DNA from: Opitutaceae bacterium TAV5
Lineage (GTDB): Bacteria; Verrucomicrobiota; Verrucomicrobiia; Opitutales; Opitutaceae
DNA: 64,000 nucleotides
Direction of reading: 5' to 3'
Assembly: GCA_000242935.3 (NCBI GenBank)
Contig: CP007053.1
Span: 2,713,001-2,777,000, forward strand
Shown here: piece after piece, positions 1 through 8,053 of the stretch
Position numbering within the stretch: position 1 is the first letter of the stretch
Layout: each line of letters starts with the position of its first letter
Notes under the pieces: generated by a model
What the model was told of the DNA's origin: nothing
Database searches by the model: none
What the model saw: the letters and a program-made list of their open reading frames with translations, nothing else
Program-made: the position numbers and the translations under genes

Positions 1-21
1 TAAGCGCCGAACACCCTTGAT

Positions 22-72
22 TGTTCTTCGTTTTTTTTGTTACCTTCTGTTCAATTTTCAGAAGTTCCCTGA
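22..72 (+). repeat. Dispersed intergenic repeat, copy 1
   Basis: T-rich repeat built on the words TTGTTCTTCGTT, CCTTCTGTTCAATTTT and AGAAGTTCC. Closely related copies lie at 18943-18993 (same orientation) and 18655-18722 (opposite orientation), and a short fragment lies at 55094-55117. Here it sits just past the 3' end of the minus-strand HAD gene. No coding capacity is evident and the function is unknown. Confidence 0.6.
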
Positions 73-848
73 TCTCCAAACCCCGAACTGCCGCCGCAAG
101 CGGCGGCGGAGGCGGCCGCCCATGTCTCCACGGCGGCGGGAAGTTCGCGGATGGACTGGAGAGCGAAAAAACGGCCCGCGCTCGCTTCGGCGGCGGGCGG
201 TTCGGCGTGTTCGTGCGCCCAGAGGAGCGGATACGGGATGTGCGCCCCGGCGCCACCCAGCGCGAGGACAGGGAGGATGTCGGACCTGAGCGAGTTGCCC
301 ACCATCAGAAAACGGTCGGGCGCGATGTCGTGACGACGGAGTACGGTCGCGTAGGTCGCCTCGTTTTTGTCGGAAACGATCTCGGTGTGGGCGAAAAGAT
401 CGAGAAGGCCCGAGCGGCCGAGTTTCTGCTCCTGATGGCGGAGGTCGCCCTTGGTGATGACGAGCAGGCGCGCCACGCGGTCGCTGCCGGCGAGCACGGC
501 GAGGGTCTCGGCCACGCCTTCGAGGAGTTCGACAGGATGCTTCAGGATGTCGCGGCCGAGTTCGAGAATCTGGCGGATTTCGGCCGCGCTGATCCGGCCC
601 GCGGTGAGTTCCACGGCGGTTTCGATGGCCGAGAGGGTGAAGCTTTTCACGCCGTAGCCGTAGAGATCGAGGTTGCGCATCTCGGTGGCGAAGAGCGTGT
701 GTTCCACGGTGGCGGCGTCGGCGTCATGGTGGCGGGCGAGCAACTCGCGGAAACGCGTGTGCATCACCTCGAAGAGGGATTCATTGTGCCAGAGCGTGTC
801 ATCGGCATCGAAGCCGATCACAAGATCGTCGCGGGCAGGTGGCAGCAT
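51..848 (-). CDS. HAD-superfamily hydrolase
   Basis: Probable cytoplasmic phosphatase of the haloacid dehalogenase superfamily, 265 aa; the substrate cannot be told from sequence. Motif I is FDADDTLWHNE, with the nucleophile and acid/base aspartates at about residues 14 and 16. Motif II is the LLVITKGD strand, a lysine follows in the SDKNE stretch, and motif IV is VGNSLRSDI. A helical cap lies between motifs I and II. The frame is open 20 codons further upstream (to 908), but that extension is low-complexity intergenic-type sequence, so the internal ATG at 848 just before the first strand is preferred. No convincing ribosome binding site is seen at either start. It is transcribed away from the EF-hand gene and appears monocistronic. 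Confidence 0.85.
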   Translation of the reverse strand: MLPPARDDLVIGFDADDTLWHNESLFEVMHTRFRELLARHHDADAATVEHTLFATEMRNLDLYGYGVKSFTLSAIETAVELTAGRISAAEIRQILELGRDILKHPVELLEGVAETLAVLAGSDRVARLLVITKGDLRHQEQKLGRSGLLDLFAHTEIVSDKNEATYATVLRRHDIAPDRFLMVGNSLRSDILPVLALGGAGAHIPYPLLWAHEHAEPPAAEASAGRFFALQSIRELPAAVETWAAASAAACGGSSGFGDQGTSEN

Positions 849-960
849 GGCGGGAAACAAGCCGAAAGCCGGAAGCGCGGAAAGCTGAAAACCGGAGGAA
901 GCGGGCAAGATGTCCGCAGATGAAAAGCTGAAACACTGAACCTGAAAACCGCAGCAGAGG

Positions 961-1113
961 GAACCGCTAAAGGACGCTAAAGGACGCTAAACAAAGACAT
1001 TGTCAGGCAGGAGAATCCGACGATGCCTTCACCCGGCAGGTGAATGTCACGGTCTCCTGATTTCATCATCAACCTGTTCTCCTTTAGCGACTTTTAGCGC
1101 CCTTTAGCGGTTT
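961..1113. repeat. Long inverted repeat with iterated CGCTAAAGGA arms
   Basis: The left arm (961-991) is a tandem series of CGCTAAAGGA words. The right arm (1082-1113) is the imperfect inverse, built of TTTAGCG words, with about 90 bases between. It lies in the 494-base space 909-1402, which otherwise holds only short AGCTGAAA-type stretches and no credible gene. A homologous element in the opposite orientation lies at 55971-56067, and both share a flanking stretch containing CCGCAGCAGAGGGAACC. As RNA it could form a long imperfect hairpin; whether it acts as a terminator or is a mobile element is unknown. Confidence 0.65.
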
Positions 1114-1402
1114 CAATTTCTGAATCCAGGCTGAAAGCTGAAATGAAACCGGCGGGGGTGTGGACGCGCGACCATTGCCGAAGGTCTGTTTTTCGGCTTT
1201 CGGCTTTTCAGCTTTCAACTTTTCCAAAGCCGGCGGGCCGCCGCATGACTGCGGATGTTCCTTTTTCACCGCGAAAAATCTGCCTCCGGAACGAGCGTTT
1301 CCGGCGACGCCCGTAAACAAATGTCGGGACAAGCCGATAATTTGCTTTTACGAACAAGGATCTGTCCTGTTCACAAGAACCGTTCTGTCACCAACGAGAA
1401 AG

Positions 1403-1693
1403 ATGAAAAACCACTTCGCTATCCGCCGCTGTCTGTCGCTTCTTGTCATCCTTGCAGCTTGCGGCCTGTCAGGAGGTTGCATGGGAACGAACGCAACGGT
1501 GGAACGCAAACTGGAAGCCTATGATACCGACGGCGACGGCTATCTGTCGCTGTCGGAATTCCGCAATACGCTCGTCGCGGCCCGTTCCGGCGATCCTGTC
1601 GCCCTGTTCCGGAGCATCGACACGGACGGCGACGGCAAGATCACCGTGAGCGAAATCAAGGCTCACCGTATCCATCGGGATCCCAATTACTGA
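1403..1693 (+). CDS. EF-hand lipoprotein
   Basis: Small (96 aa) predicted calcium-binding lipoprotein. The N-terminus MKNHFAIRRC plus a hydrophobic stretch ends in a lipobox (LSGGC), giving a lipidated cysteine near residue 26 and anchoring in the cell envelope. Two canonical EF-hand loops follow, DTDGDGYLSLSE and DTDGDGKITVSE, about 32 residues apart, with Asp at loop positions 1, 3 and 5 and Glu at 12. The ATG at 1403 has a purine-rich AACGAGAAAG just upstream, which sets the start, although the frame stays open further 5'. Calcium sensing or buffering is inferred from the loops; no partner gene is evident. Confidence 0.85.
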   Translation: MKNHFAIRRCLSLLVILAACGLSGGCMGTNATVERKLEAYDTDGDGYLSLSEFRNTLVAARSGDPVALFRSIDTDGDGKITVSEIKAHRIHRDPNY

Positions 1694-1858
1694 CTGATGT
1701 TGCGCATCTGTGTGGGGGCGCACTTCACGTGCGCCCGTTGTTGCTACAATCCCAAGCGAAACACCCCTCCTGCCCATCATTTCCGATTACACCCATCTGT
1801 CGGACCGCTCCGAAAACCGGCTTGCAGGCACGGGGTTGCGAAAGCTATCCGGTGGAGG

Positions 1859-2614
1859 GTGGATTCCCTCGGCATCTCTTCCGGCCTCTATTCCATCCCC
1901 GCGCTGATCGAGCTCGCGGCCAAGGCTGCCTGCATCGTCCATCTCATCCGGACCGGCCGCAGCTACCTGTGGTTCTGGGTGATTCTCCTGCTGCCGTTTG
2001 CCGGCGTGCTGATTTATTTTTTTGTCGAAATCCTGCCCGGCCTGCGTGCCGGTCGCCGGAGCGGCGGCGGGGTCGCGCTGAAACTCCCGCAGACCTCCGC
2101 GCGCCGGATCGCGAAACTGAAGGACGAACTCACGTTTTCCAACACCATCGAGAAGCGCGTGGAACTGGCGCAGTGCTACACGGCGGCCGGTCGCCACGAT
2201 GAAGCCATCGGGACGTTGCGCGACGATCCGCTGCTCACCTGGGAACTGGCCCGGGCGCACTTCGCCGCCGGACACTACCGCGAGACGCTCGCCGCCCTGG
2301 CGCCCCTCGCCGCGCAGGGCTGGCGGCACGACATCCCGGGCCGGTTGCTGCTCGCCGCCCGCGCGCACGAGGCGCTGGGGGACCACGCGGCGGCCGATGC
2401 GGTTTATGCGGAGGCGCTCAAGGTCGCTTCCGGCCAGGAGGCCCGTTGCCGTTACGCCCTGCTGCTGGAGCGTCTGGGACGCACGGACGAAGCCCGCGCG
2501 CTGTTTGCCGAGACGGTCGAGCACGCGCGCCGCGCGGACGGACGCTATCGCCGTATGAACGCCGAATGGATCAAAACCGCCCGGGCCCGGCTCGCCGCGC
2601 TGGAGTCGGCCTGA
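1859..2614 (+). CDS. Membrane-anchored TPR protein with PLDc_N-like segment
   Basis: 251-aa membrane protein. Residues about 10-50 form two hydrophobic helices around HLIRTGRSYLWFWV, resembling the short PLDc_N module found at the N-terminus of cardiolipin synthases. The phospholipase catalytic HKD motifs are absent. The remainder is helical with TPR-like repeats (YTAAGRHDEAIGTL, HFAAGHYRETLAAL, and a third starting near HEALGDHAAADAVY), so it is probably a scaffold. The start is uncertain: GTG at 1859 fits the beginning of the hydrophobic region, but the GGAGG before it directly abuts the codon. It is followed by lemA with a 118-base gap. Confidence 0.7.
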   Translation: MDSLGISSGLYSIPALIELAAKAACIVHLIRTGRSYLWFWVILLLPFAGVLIYFFVEILPGLRAGRRSGGGVALKLPQTSARRIAKLKDELTFSNTIEKRVELAQCYTAAGRHDEAIGTLRDDPLLTWELARAHFAAGHYRETLAALAPLAAQGWRHDIPGRLLLAARAHEALGDHAAADAVYAEALKVASGQEARCRYALLLERLGRTDEARALFAETVEHARRADGRYRRMNAEWIKTARARLAALESA

Positions 2615-2732
2615 GCAAGCGCCGCAGAAGGCCGGAGAAGGCGCCGGGTTGATGTTGAATGCCCGCCGCTCTTGCCCTCATGCTGTCCGTCTTCACCCAC
2701 CCGTCCGTCAATCCGTCCACCACATAACCGCC

Positions 2733-3326
2733 ATGCTTATTCCGCTCATCGTCATCGGAGCCATCCTGCTCATCCTCGTCCTCTGGGTCGTCGGCATCTA
2801 CAACGGGCTCGTGACCCTGCGCAACCGTTTCAAGAACGCCTTCGCGCAGATCGACGTCCAGCTCAAGCGCCGCTACGACCTCATCCCCAACCTCGTCGAG
2901 ACCGCCAAGGGCTACCTCAAGCACGAACGCGAGACGCTCGAAGCCGTGACCAAGGCGCGCAACATCGCCGCCTCCGCCGCGCAGGCCGCTGCCGCCAATC
3001 CGGCCGATCCCAACGCCATGAAAAGCCTCCTCACGGCCGAGGCCGGTCTCGGCGGCGCGCTCTCCCGCCTGCTCGTCGTTTCCGAGCGGTATCCCGATCT
3101 CAAGGCCAACCAGAACATGATGCAGCTCACCGAAGAGCTCACCTCCACAGAGAACAAGATCTCGTTCGCCCGGCAGGCGTACAACGACGCCGTGATGACC
3201 TACAACACCCGCCGCGAGACGTTCCCGACAGTGATCCTGGCCGGCGCCTTCGGCTTCACGCCCGCCGAGCTGTTCAGGATCGAAGACCCGACCGAACGCA
3301 ACGCCCCCAAGGTGAGCTTCACCTGA
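2733..3326 (+). CDS. lemA: LemA family protein
   Basis: 197-aa LemA-family envelope protein with one N-terminal membrane helix (about residues 3-24, starting MLIPLIVIGA) and a long alpha-helical bundle. Family signatures include YNGLVTLRNRFKNAFAQIDV, the RRYDLIPNLVETAKGY stretch and the C-terminal FGFTPAELF. The molecular role of LemA proteins is poorly known; they are often encoded next to M48 peptidases of the HtpX type, as here (3460). The ATG at 2733 immediately precedes the membrane helix and is preferred over the open upstream extension. REP-like hairpins separate it from the protease gene. Confidence 0.9.
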   Translation: MLIPLIVIGAILLILVLWVVGIYNGLVTLRNRFKNAFAQIDVQLKRRYDLIPNLVETAKGYLKHERETLEAVTKARNIAASAAQAAAANPADPNAMKSLLTAEAGLGGALSRLLVVSERYPDLKANQNMMQLTEELTSTENKISFARQAYNDAVMTYNTRRETFPTVILAGAFGFTPAELFRIEDPTERNAPKVSFT

Positions 3327-3362
3327 GCCTTATTGCAACAAGGGGCGTAGCTTGCGCGTGGC

Positions 3363-3425
3363 GCGGGCGTCTCGCCCGCATCCGGAGTGGCACGGCCATC
3401 CTGGCCGTGGACGGCGCGGAGCGCC
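3363..3425. repeat. Three REP-like hairpins between lemA and the M48 gene
   Basis: Three consecutive short palindromes: GCGGGCG-TCT-CGCCCGC (3363-3379), CACGGCCA-TCC-TGGCCGTG (3391-3409) and GGCGC-GGA-GCGCC (3413-3425). The first is identical to one at 47634-47650 and related to those inside the GH38 gene at 37422-37502. The layout is typical of repetitive extragenic palindromes. They could damp transcription or stabilise the lemA message; no RAYT transposase is seen in the window. Confidence 0.7.
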
Positions 3426-3459
3426 GCCGGTGTATGTATCCCTGCATTTTTCCCATACC

Positions 3460-4563
3460 ATGGATTTTTTCGAAGCCCAGGCCCGCGCCCGCCGCCGCAC
3501 CGCGCGGCTCGTCGTCCTTTTCATCTGCGCCCTCACCGGCCTCGTGGCGGTCGGCTATTTTTCGACCATCGCCGTGCTGCGCGAATTCGTCCCGCAGGGC
3601 GGTGACGGCTACACCGCCGGTATCGAGACGGATACGACCGTCCGCTCCTGGTGGGACCCGCAACTCCTCGCCGGCATCGCCGCCGGCACCTGTGTGGTGG
3701 TCGGGCTCGCCTCGCTTTTCAAATGGACGCAGCTCCGCTCCGGCGGCCGGGCCGTGGCCGACATGGTGGGCGGACGCGCCATCGATCCGCACACCACGGA
3801 CCTGAAGGAACGCCAGCTCCTCAATGTCGTGGAGGAGATGGCGCTCGCTTCCGGCGTGCCGGTGCCTGGCGTGTACGTGCTCGACAAGGAGCCGGCGATC
3901 AACGCCTTCGCCGCCGGCCACACGCCGGAGGACGCCGTGGTGGCCGTAACGCGCGGCACGCTCGACCAGCTTTCGCGCGACGAGCTTCAGGGGGTGGTCG
4001 CCCACGAATTCAGCCACATCCTCAACGGCGACATGCGGTTCAACCTGCGCCTCACGACGGTGATTTTCGGCATCCTCGTCATCGGACTCATCGGCCGCAT
4101 GGTGCTCCTGAACATGCGTTACATGCGCGTGCGTTCTTCCGGCGGCGGCAAGAACAACAACGGCGCGGGGCTGATCGCGGTGATCGTGGTCACCGGCCTG
4201 CTGCTCACGGTGCTCGGCTACATCGGCTACTTTTTCGGCCGGCTGATCCAGGCGGCGATCTCGCGGCAACGCGAGTTTCTGGCCGACGCCTCTGCGGTGC
4301 AGTTCACGCGCAACCCGCAGGGCATCGCCGGCGCGCTGAAAAAGATCGGCGGTTTCGCCGAAGGTTCGCGGCTGCAAAGCGGCCGCAGCGAGCAGATCGA
4401 GCACTTTTTCTTCGCGCAGGGTTTCCGCTCCGGCCTCGCCGGCCTGTGGGACACGCATCCGCCACTCGCCGAACGTATTCAGGCCATCGATACCGGATTC
4501 CGTCCGGAAAAACCCGAAGCCGGCGCCACACCCGCCGCGCCGCCGCCGATGCCGGAGAAGTAG
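3460..4563 (+). CDS. M48 family zinc metalloprotease (HtpX-like)
   Basis: 367-aa integral-membrane metallopeptidase, probably in membrane-protein quality control like HtpX. Two N-terminal membrane helices (about residues 17-40 and 69-87) precede the catalytic domain. The zinc motif is HEFSH (His182, Glu183, His186), and the third ligand is likely the Glu of REFLAD (about 272). Two more hydrophobic segments (about 200-218 and 238-260) lie between them, as in family M48B. The GGG-K-NNN stretch near 228-234 is a flexible loop. The start ATG is placed at the first helix because the upstream open frame is REP hairpin sequence. It pairs with lemA. Confidence 0.9.
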   Translation: MDFFEAQARARRRTARLVVLFICALTGLVAVGYFSTIAVLREFVPQGGDGYTAGIETDTTVRSWWDPQLLAGIAAGTCVVVGLASLFKWTQLRSGGRAVADMVGGRAIDPHTTDLKERQLLNVVEEMALASGVPVPGVYVLDKEPAINAFAAGHTPEDAVVAVTRGTLDQLSRDELQGVVAHEFSHILNGDMRFNLRLTTVIFGILVIGLIGRMVLLNMRYMRVRSSGGGKNNNGAGLIAVIVVTGLLLTVLGYIGYFFGRLIQAAISRQREFLADASAVQFTRNPQGIAGALKKIGGFAEGSRLQSGRSEQIEHFFFAQGFRSGLAGLWDTHPPLAERIQAIDTGFRPEKPEAGATPAAPPPMPEK

Positions 4564-4672
4564 CCGCAAAAGGGCGCAAAATCCTTCAAGCGGAATGAAA
4601 TCCTCCATGGCGCTTGTAAGCGCCACGCAACGTTCCATCCGCGGTATCCCTTTTGCGCCCTTTCGCGGCCAT
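4563..4672. repeat. Long inverted repeat, CGCAAAA type, with inner hairpin
   Basis: The left arm (4563-4584) contains GCCGCAAAAGGGCGCAAAA and the right arm (4647-4672) is its imperfect inverse. Inside is a perfect palindrome GGCGCTT-GT-AAGCGCC at 4609-4624. The element starts at the stop of the M48 gene. A second copy with the same inner hairpin design lies at 18511-18619; the segments before the inner hairpins are nearly identical (ATGAAA-CCTCCAT). This is a dispersed structured element of unknown function. Confidence 0.65.
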
Positions 4673-4781
4673 CCGGTTTGGGAAAAGCGCAACAGGTAAC
4701 AGGTGACGCACTCTCACCCGCCGGCGGAAAACAAACTGCAAACTTCAAACTTCCCTTCCGGTAGCTCAACATTCCGGCCTC

Positions 4782-5618
4782 ATGGACGCATCCATCAACA
4801 AGGACACCCGGCTCTGCATGTCGCTCTCGGGGCGGCCGGGGAATTTCGGCACGCGGTTTCACAATTTCCTCTACCGGGAGCTGGGACTGAATTTCGTTTA
4901 CAAGGCTTTCACGACAAACGATCTCCCGGCCGCGATCGGCGGCATCCGCGCCCTCGGCATCCGCGGCTGCGCGGTGTCGATGCCGTTCAAGGAAGCGTGC
5001 ATCCCGCATCTCGACGAGCTTGCCCCGTCGGCGCGCGGCATCATGTCGGTCAACACCATCGTCAACACGGACGGCCACCTGAAAGCGTACAACACCGACT
5101 ACCAGGCCGTGGCCTCCCTCCTCGCCTCCCGCGGCATCCCGCCCGCCACGCCTTTTGTCCTGCGTGGCAGCGGCGGCATGGCGAAAGCCGTGGCCTGCGC
5201 GCTGCGCGACGCGGGTTTCACCGACGGCGTGATCGTGGCGCGCAACGAGGCGACCGGGGCCGCGCTCGCGCAGCACTACGGCTATCGCTGGCAGCCGGAA
5301 CGGGCGGCGGACGATGCAGGCACAGCCGCGACTGCGGGACTGCTGGTCAACGTCACCCCCGTCGGCATGGCCGGCGGTCCCGGAGCGGACGACCTTGCGT
5401 TTCCGGAGGCGCAGGTGCGCGCGGCAAATTTCGTTTTCGACGTGGTGGCGATCCCGGCCGAGACGCCGCTCATCCGGCTGGCGACGTCGCTTGGCAAACC
5501 GACGATCTCGGGCGCGGATGTCATCGTGTTGCAGGCCGTCGAGCAATTTGTGCTCTACACCGGCGTGCGGCCGGAGGCGGACCTGATCGCCCGCGCCGCC
5601 GCCTGGGCGCGGGGGTGA
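4782..5618 (+). CDS. Shikimate dehydrogenase-like oxidoreductase (HI0607/SdhL type)
   Basis: 278-aa cytoplasmic NADP(H)-dependent oxidoreductase of the AroE superfamily. The N-terminal substrate domain has INKDTRLCMSLSGRP, KAFTTND and VSMPFKE (catalytic-type Lys at about residue 70), NTIVN and the paired Asp of YNTDY (about 106). The nucleotide-binding domain opens with LRGSGGMAKA. The INKDT/LSGRP signature matches the Haemophilus HI0607 subgroup, whose physiological substrate is unclear, so a housekeeping shikimate pathway role should not be assumed. The ATG at 4782 precedes the conserved region directly. It converges with the LysE gene, only 22 bases away. Confidence 0.85.
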   Translation: MDASINKDTRLCMSLSGRPGNFGTRFHNFLYRELGLNFVYKAFTTNDLPAAIGGIRALGIRGCAVSMPFKEACIPHLDELAPSARGIMSVNTIVNTDGHLKAYNTDYQAVASLLASRGIPPATPFVLRGSGGMAKAVACALRDAGFTDGVIVARNEATGAALAQHYGYRWQPERAADDAGTAATAGLLVNVTPVGMAGGPGADDLAFPEAQVRAANFVFDVVAIPAETPLIRLATSLGKPTISGADVIVLQAVEQFVLYTGVRPEADLIARAAAWARG

Positions 5619-5640
5619 TTTTTCCCGGATTTTCTTCGGC

Positions 5641-6261
5641 TCATGACGAGAGCGCCATGGCTACGCCGAGAACGATGAGCAGCGCCCCCGCCGCCTGTTC
5701 GATCCGCCATTGCCAGCGTGCGAGCGCCCGGCGCGTGGCCTCGCGTCCGGTCAGCGCGCAGATGAAGAGGTCCCATCCGAAAACGACTGCGACCATCCAG
5801 ATTCCGCAAGCGGTCTGCCACGCCAGCGGCGTTTCCGGGGACAGGCCGACGGAAAAAAGACTCGCGTAAAACAGTCCGTTTTTCGGATTGCCCAGACCGG
5901 AAAGCAGCCCCGGCACGAAAGCCTTTTTCCAGCCCGGTTCACCGTAAGCCTGTTTTTCCCCGGACAACGTTTCCGCGCCGGCGGGCTGCACCCGAAGGAA
6001 ATGCCAGCCCATGTAAACCAGCACCGCCGCGCCCGCCCACTGGAGCAGGCGCATGAACACCGGCCATTCGCGAACCCGCCCGATGGCGAAAATCGCCACG
6101 CCGATCCACACGGCATTGGCCAGCGCGATGCCGGCCGAGGCGCCGGCGGCGACGCGAAAGCCGTGGCGCAGAGACGTGCGCACCAGCAAAAGAAAATCCT
6201 GCCCCGGGCTTAGCAGGGCGAGAAAATGGGCGGAGGAGATGAGCAGAAATTCACGGAACAT
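5641..6261 (-). CDS. LysE/RhtB family amino-acid exporter
   Basis: 206-aa inner-membrane protein with six predicted helices, the usual LysE/RhtB length. Characteristic stretches are the first helix region AHFLALLSPGQDFLLLVRTS, with the conserved Pro-Gly, and the central GLLSGLGNPKNGLFY (family NP-K motif). Likely exports amino acids or related metabolites; the substrate is unknown. Two ATGs are possible, 6261 and 6297; 6261 gives the typical N-terminus (MFREFLLISS). It lies 79 bases after the AraC gene on the same strand, and AraC-type genes are frequent neighbours of LysE exporters, so co-regulation is likely. Confidence 0.85.
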   Translation of the reverse strand: MFREFLLISSAHFLALLSPGQDFLLLVRTSLRHGFRVAAGASAGIALANAVWIGVAIFAIGRVREWPVFMRLLQWAGAAVLVYMGWHFLRVQPAGAETLSGEKQAYGEPGWKKAFVPGLLSGLGNPKNGLFYASLFSVGLSPETPLAWQTACGIWMVAVVFGWDLFICALTGREATRRALARWQWRIEQAAGALLIVLGVAMALSS

Positions 6262-6340
6262 GCGGCGAAGGCGCGAGTGCGCGTCGCCGGCCATCATGCC
6301 ACGGAAGGGCGTCCGTTTTTCTTGTAAAAAATTGCAACGT

Positions 6341-7243
6341 TCAGTTCCTGACGGCGTCCGTATGACCATGCGGGCGCAGCGCATTGCGGTAGCGTCCCGG
6401 CGAGAGCGAGGTGTGCCGCCTGAACACATGAGAGAAATGGCTCTGGTCGGAAAATCCCGCGCGCAGCGCCACCTCGACGAGCGGCATGCCCTGCTGTACC
6501 CAGCGCCGCGCCTGCTGCACACGCAGACTCTGCTGCAAGGCGTGCGGAGTCACCGCGAACGCGCGTCGGAAACCTCGCAGCAATCGCCATGCATCCAGAC
6601 CCGCGATCGCCGCCAGTTCGGCGAGCCCGACCGGTTCGCAGGCGTGGGCTTGCAGGTAATCACGCGCGACCCGCAAGGCCGGCCCTGTCGCCGGCTTCTC
6701 CGCGAGGGCGGTGTCGGCCCACGGCAGCACTTTCAGGGAATGCAGCAGTTTCAGCAGCGCCGCATCGATGGCCAGGCCAGATGCATTTTCCGTGTTTCGC
6801 ATCGCATCTGCGGCGCCGGTTGCGGCCCGGCCGAGCACCTGCGCGAGTTGTGCGAAACATGCTCCCGTGGTGCGGGCATCGGCGACGGGTCCCGCGCCTT
6901 GCGGCTGGCGGAGATTGTGCGAGGCGAGCCAGCCGGAAGCGACGTGCAGCATGCGGTAGCTCCAGATGCGCGCATCACGCGGGTTGCAGGCGTGGAGCGC
7001 GAAGGCGGGGATGCAGACGATGTTGCCTGTGCGGAGACCGTATTCGGATCCGGTGATGCGACAGATGCTTTCTCCGCGAAGGATTTGTCCGACGGAGAGC
7101 GTGTCGTGCAGATGTTCATGGTAACACGCCTGGCTGCCGCGCGCCTCGCGCAGTTCCCATGCGTCCGGCCGGCCCCAGATGCGTGGCGCGCGGCCGGAAG
7201 ACGGGCCGGAACGGGAAGGTGTCCGCAATCCGGAATTTTTCAT
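6341..7243 (-). CDS. AraC family transcriptional regulator
   Basis: 300-aa regulator with an N-terminal cupin-like sensor domain (around HEHLHDTLSVGQILRGES) and a C-terminal double helix-turn-helix. The second helix-turn-helix contains AGFSDQSHFSHVFRRHTSLS, a standard AraC signature. The ATG at 7243 overlaps the TGA of the upstream DUF2284-like gene (ATGA), and GGAAGG lies 7 bases before it, so the start is well supported and translation is probably coupled. It likely controls the downstream LysE exporter. The effector is unknown. Confidence 0.9.
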   Translation of the reverse strand: MKNSGLRTPSRSGPSSGRAPRIWGRPDAWELREARGSQACYHEHLHDTLSVGQILRGESICRITGSEYGLRTGNIVCIPAFALHACNPRDARIWSYRMLHVASGWLASHNLRQPQGAGPVADARTTGACFAQLAQVLGRAATGAADAMRNTENASGLAIDAALLKLLHSLKVLPWADTALAEKPATGPALRVARDYLQAHACEPVGLAELAAIAGLDAWRLLRGFRRAFAVTPHALQQSLRVQQARRWVQQGMPLVEVALRAGFSDQSHFSHVFRRHTSLSPGRYRNALRPHGHTDAVRN

Positions 7244-7902
7244 GGGGCATCCTTCCCGGAGACGCCGGCTTGCCGCCGGTATCCGTCGTCTTGCAAATGT
7301 CGTCCGATGCCGTCGCCGACGCCTTCCGTGTCGGCAAACATACCGGAGATCAGCGAGAGCCAGGGCGGCAGCCGGCCACCGGTGATCCAGAGGATTTTTT
7401 CGGCAAAGAGGTCTTCGGTGAGCCGCGCCAGGTTGATGCCGAGCGCCTCCAGCGAATAGCGCGGCCGGCCGAGCTTGCAGGGAAGGCCGGCCTGGCGTGC
7501 GCACGGCGCGGGGGCGCAAATGTTGCATGCGCCCGGCAGCGAGGCGCGCGCGCCGGCAAGCTCCGGCTCCGCTTCCAGGGCCATGAGCGATGCTCCCAGC
7601 CATTGCTTCGCGTCATCCATGATCCCGAATGCCGTTGCCATGGCGTCGCCGCTTCTGCTGTCGTGATTTTTCAGATACATCCCTGTGTCCACTTTCGTGC
7701 GGATCACATAGACTGTCCGGAATCCGCCGATATAATCGCGCGGCGAGAAGTCGAACGGCGGACAGGCGTGGTTGGTCGCATGGTTGGGGCACTGCGCGCA
7801 GAGCGCGGCGAAGTAGGCCTGCTCGCTGTAATCGAGCAGCCGCGCGGAGGGCAGTTCGCGCACCTGGATCAGGAATGTGCCGAAAAGGGACGATCGGTGC
7901 AT
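7240..7902 (-). CDS. Cysteine-rich putative metal-binding protein (DUF2284-like)
   Basis: About 220-aa protein with many cysteines in two clusters: CAQCPNH with a following CPPF near the N-terminus, and CNICAPAPCARQAGLPC mid-protein. This pattern is that of the DUF2284 predicted metal-binding family, probably iron-sulfur or zinc. The biochemical role is not established. The start is uncertain: ATG 7902 (MHRSSLF) is used here, while a TTG at 7941 would add 13 residues. The 3' end overlaps the AraC start by ATGA, so the two are one transcript. Confidence 0.65.
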   Translation of the reverse strand: MHRSSLFGTFLIQVRELPSARLLDYSEQAYFAALCAQCPNHATNHACPPFDFSPRDYIGGFRTVYVIRTKVDTGMYLKNHDSRSGDAMATAFGIMDDAKQWLGASLMALEAEPELAGARASLPGACNICAPAPCARQAGLPCKLGRPRYSLEALGINLARLTEDLFAEKILWITGGRLPPWLSLISGMFADTEGVGDGIGRHLQDDGYRRQAGVSGKDAP

Positions 7903-8053
7903 GCTGACCGGGATCTTTTGGCAAATCCGGTGTCCGGACAATCAGCAAAACCCCATGGAATCTCATGAAAAGCACGCGCGGCATTTCGGTCATGCGCCGG
8001 GGAATGTCCGGATCATGCCAGAAAAGATTTTCGCGGGCGCTCCTGACGATGCG

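Noticed and set aside
1084-1332. A small minus-strand open frame in the 909-1402 gap
   Set aside because: It is built from repeat words (LKAEKPKAEK) and inverted-repeat sequence and has no ribosome binding site.
3319-4692. A 457-codon open frame on the minus strand
   Set aside because: Antisense to the M48 protease gene; no recognisable motif.
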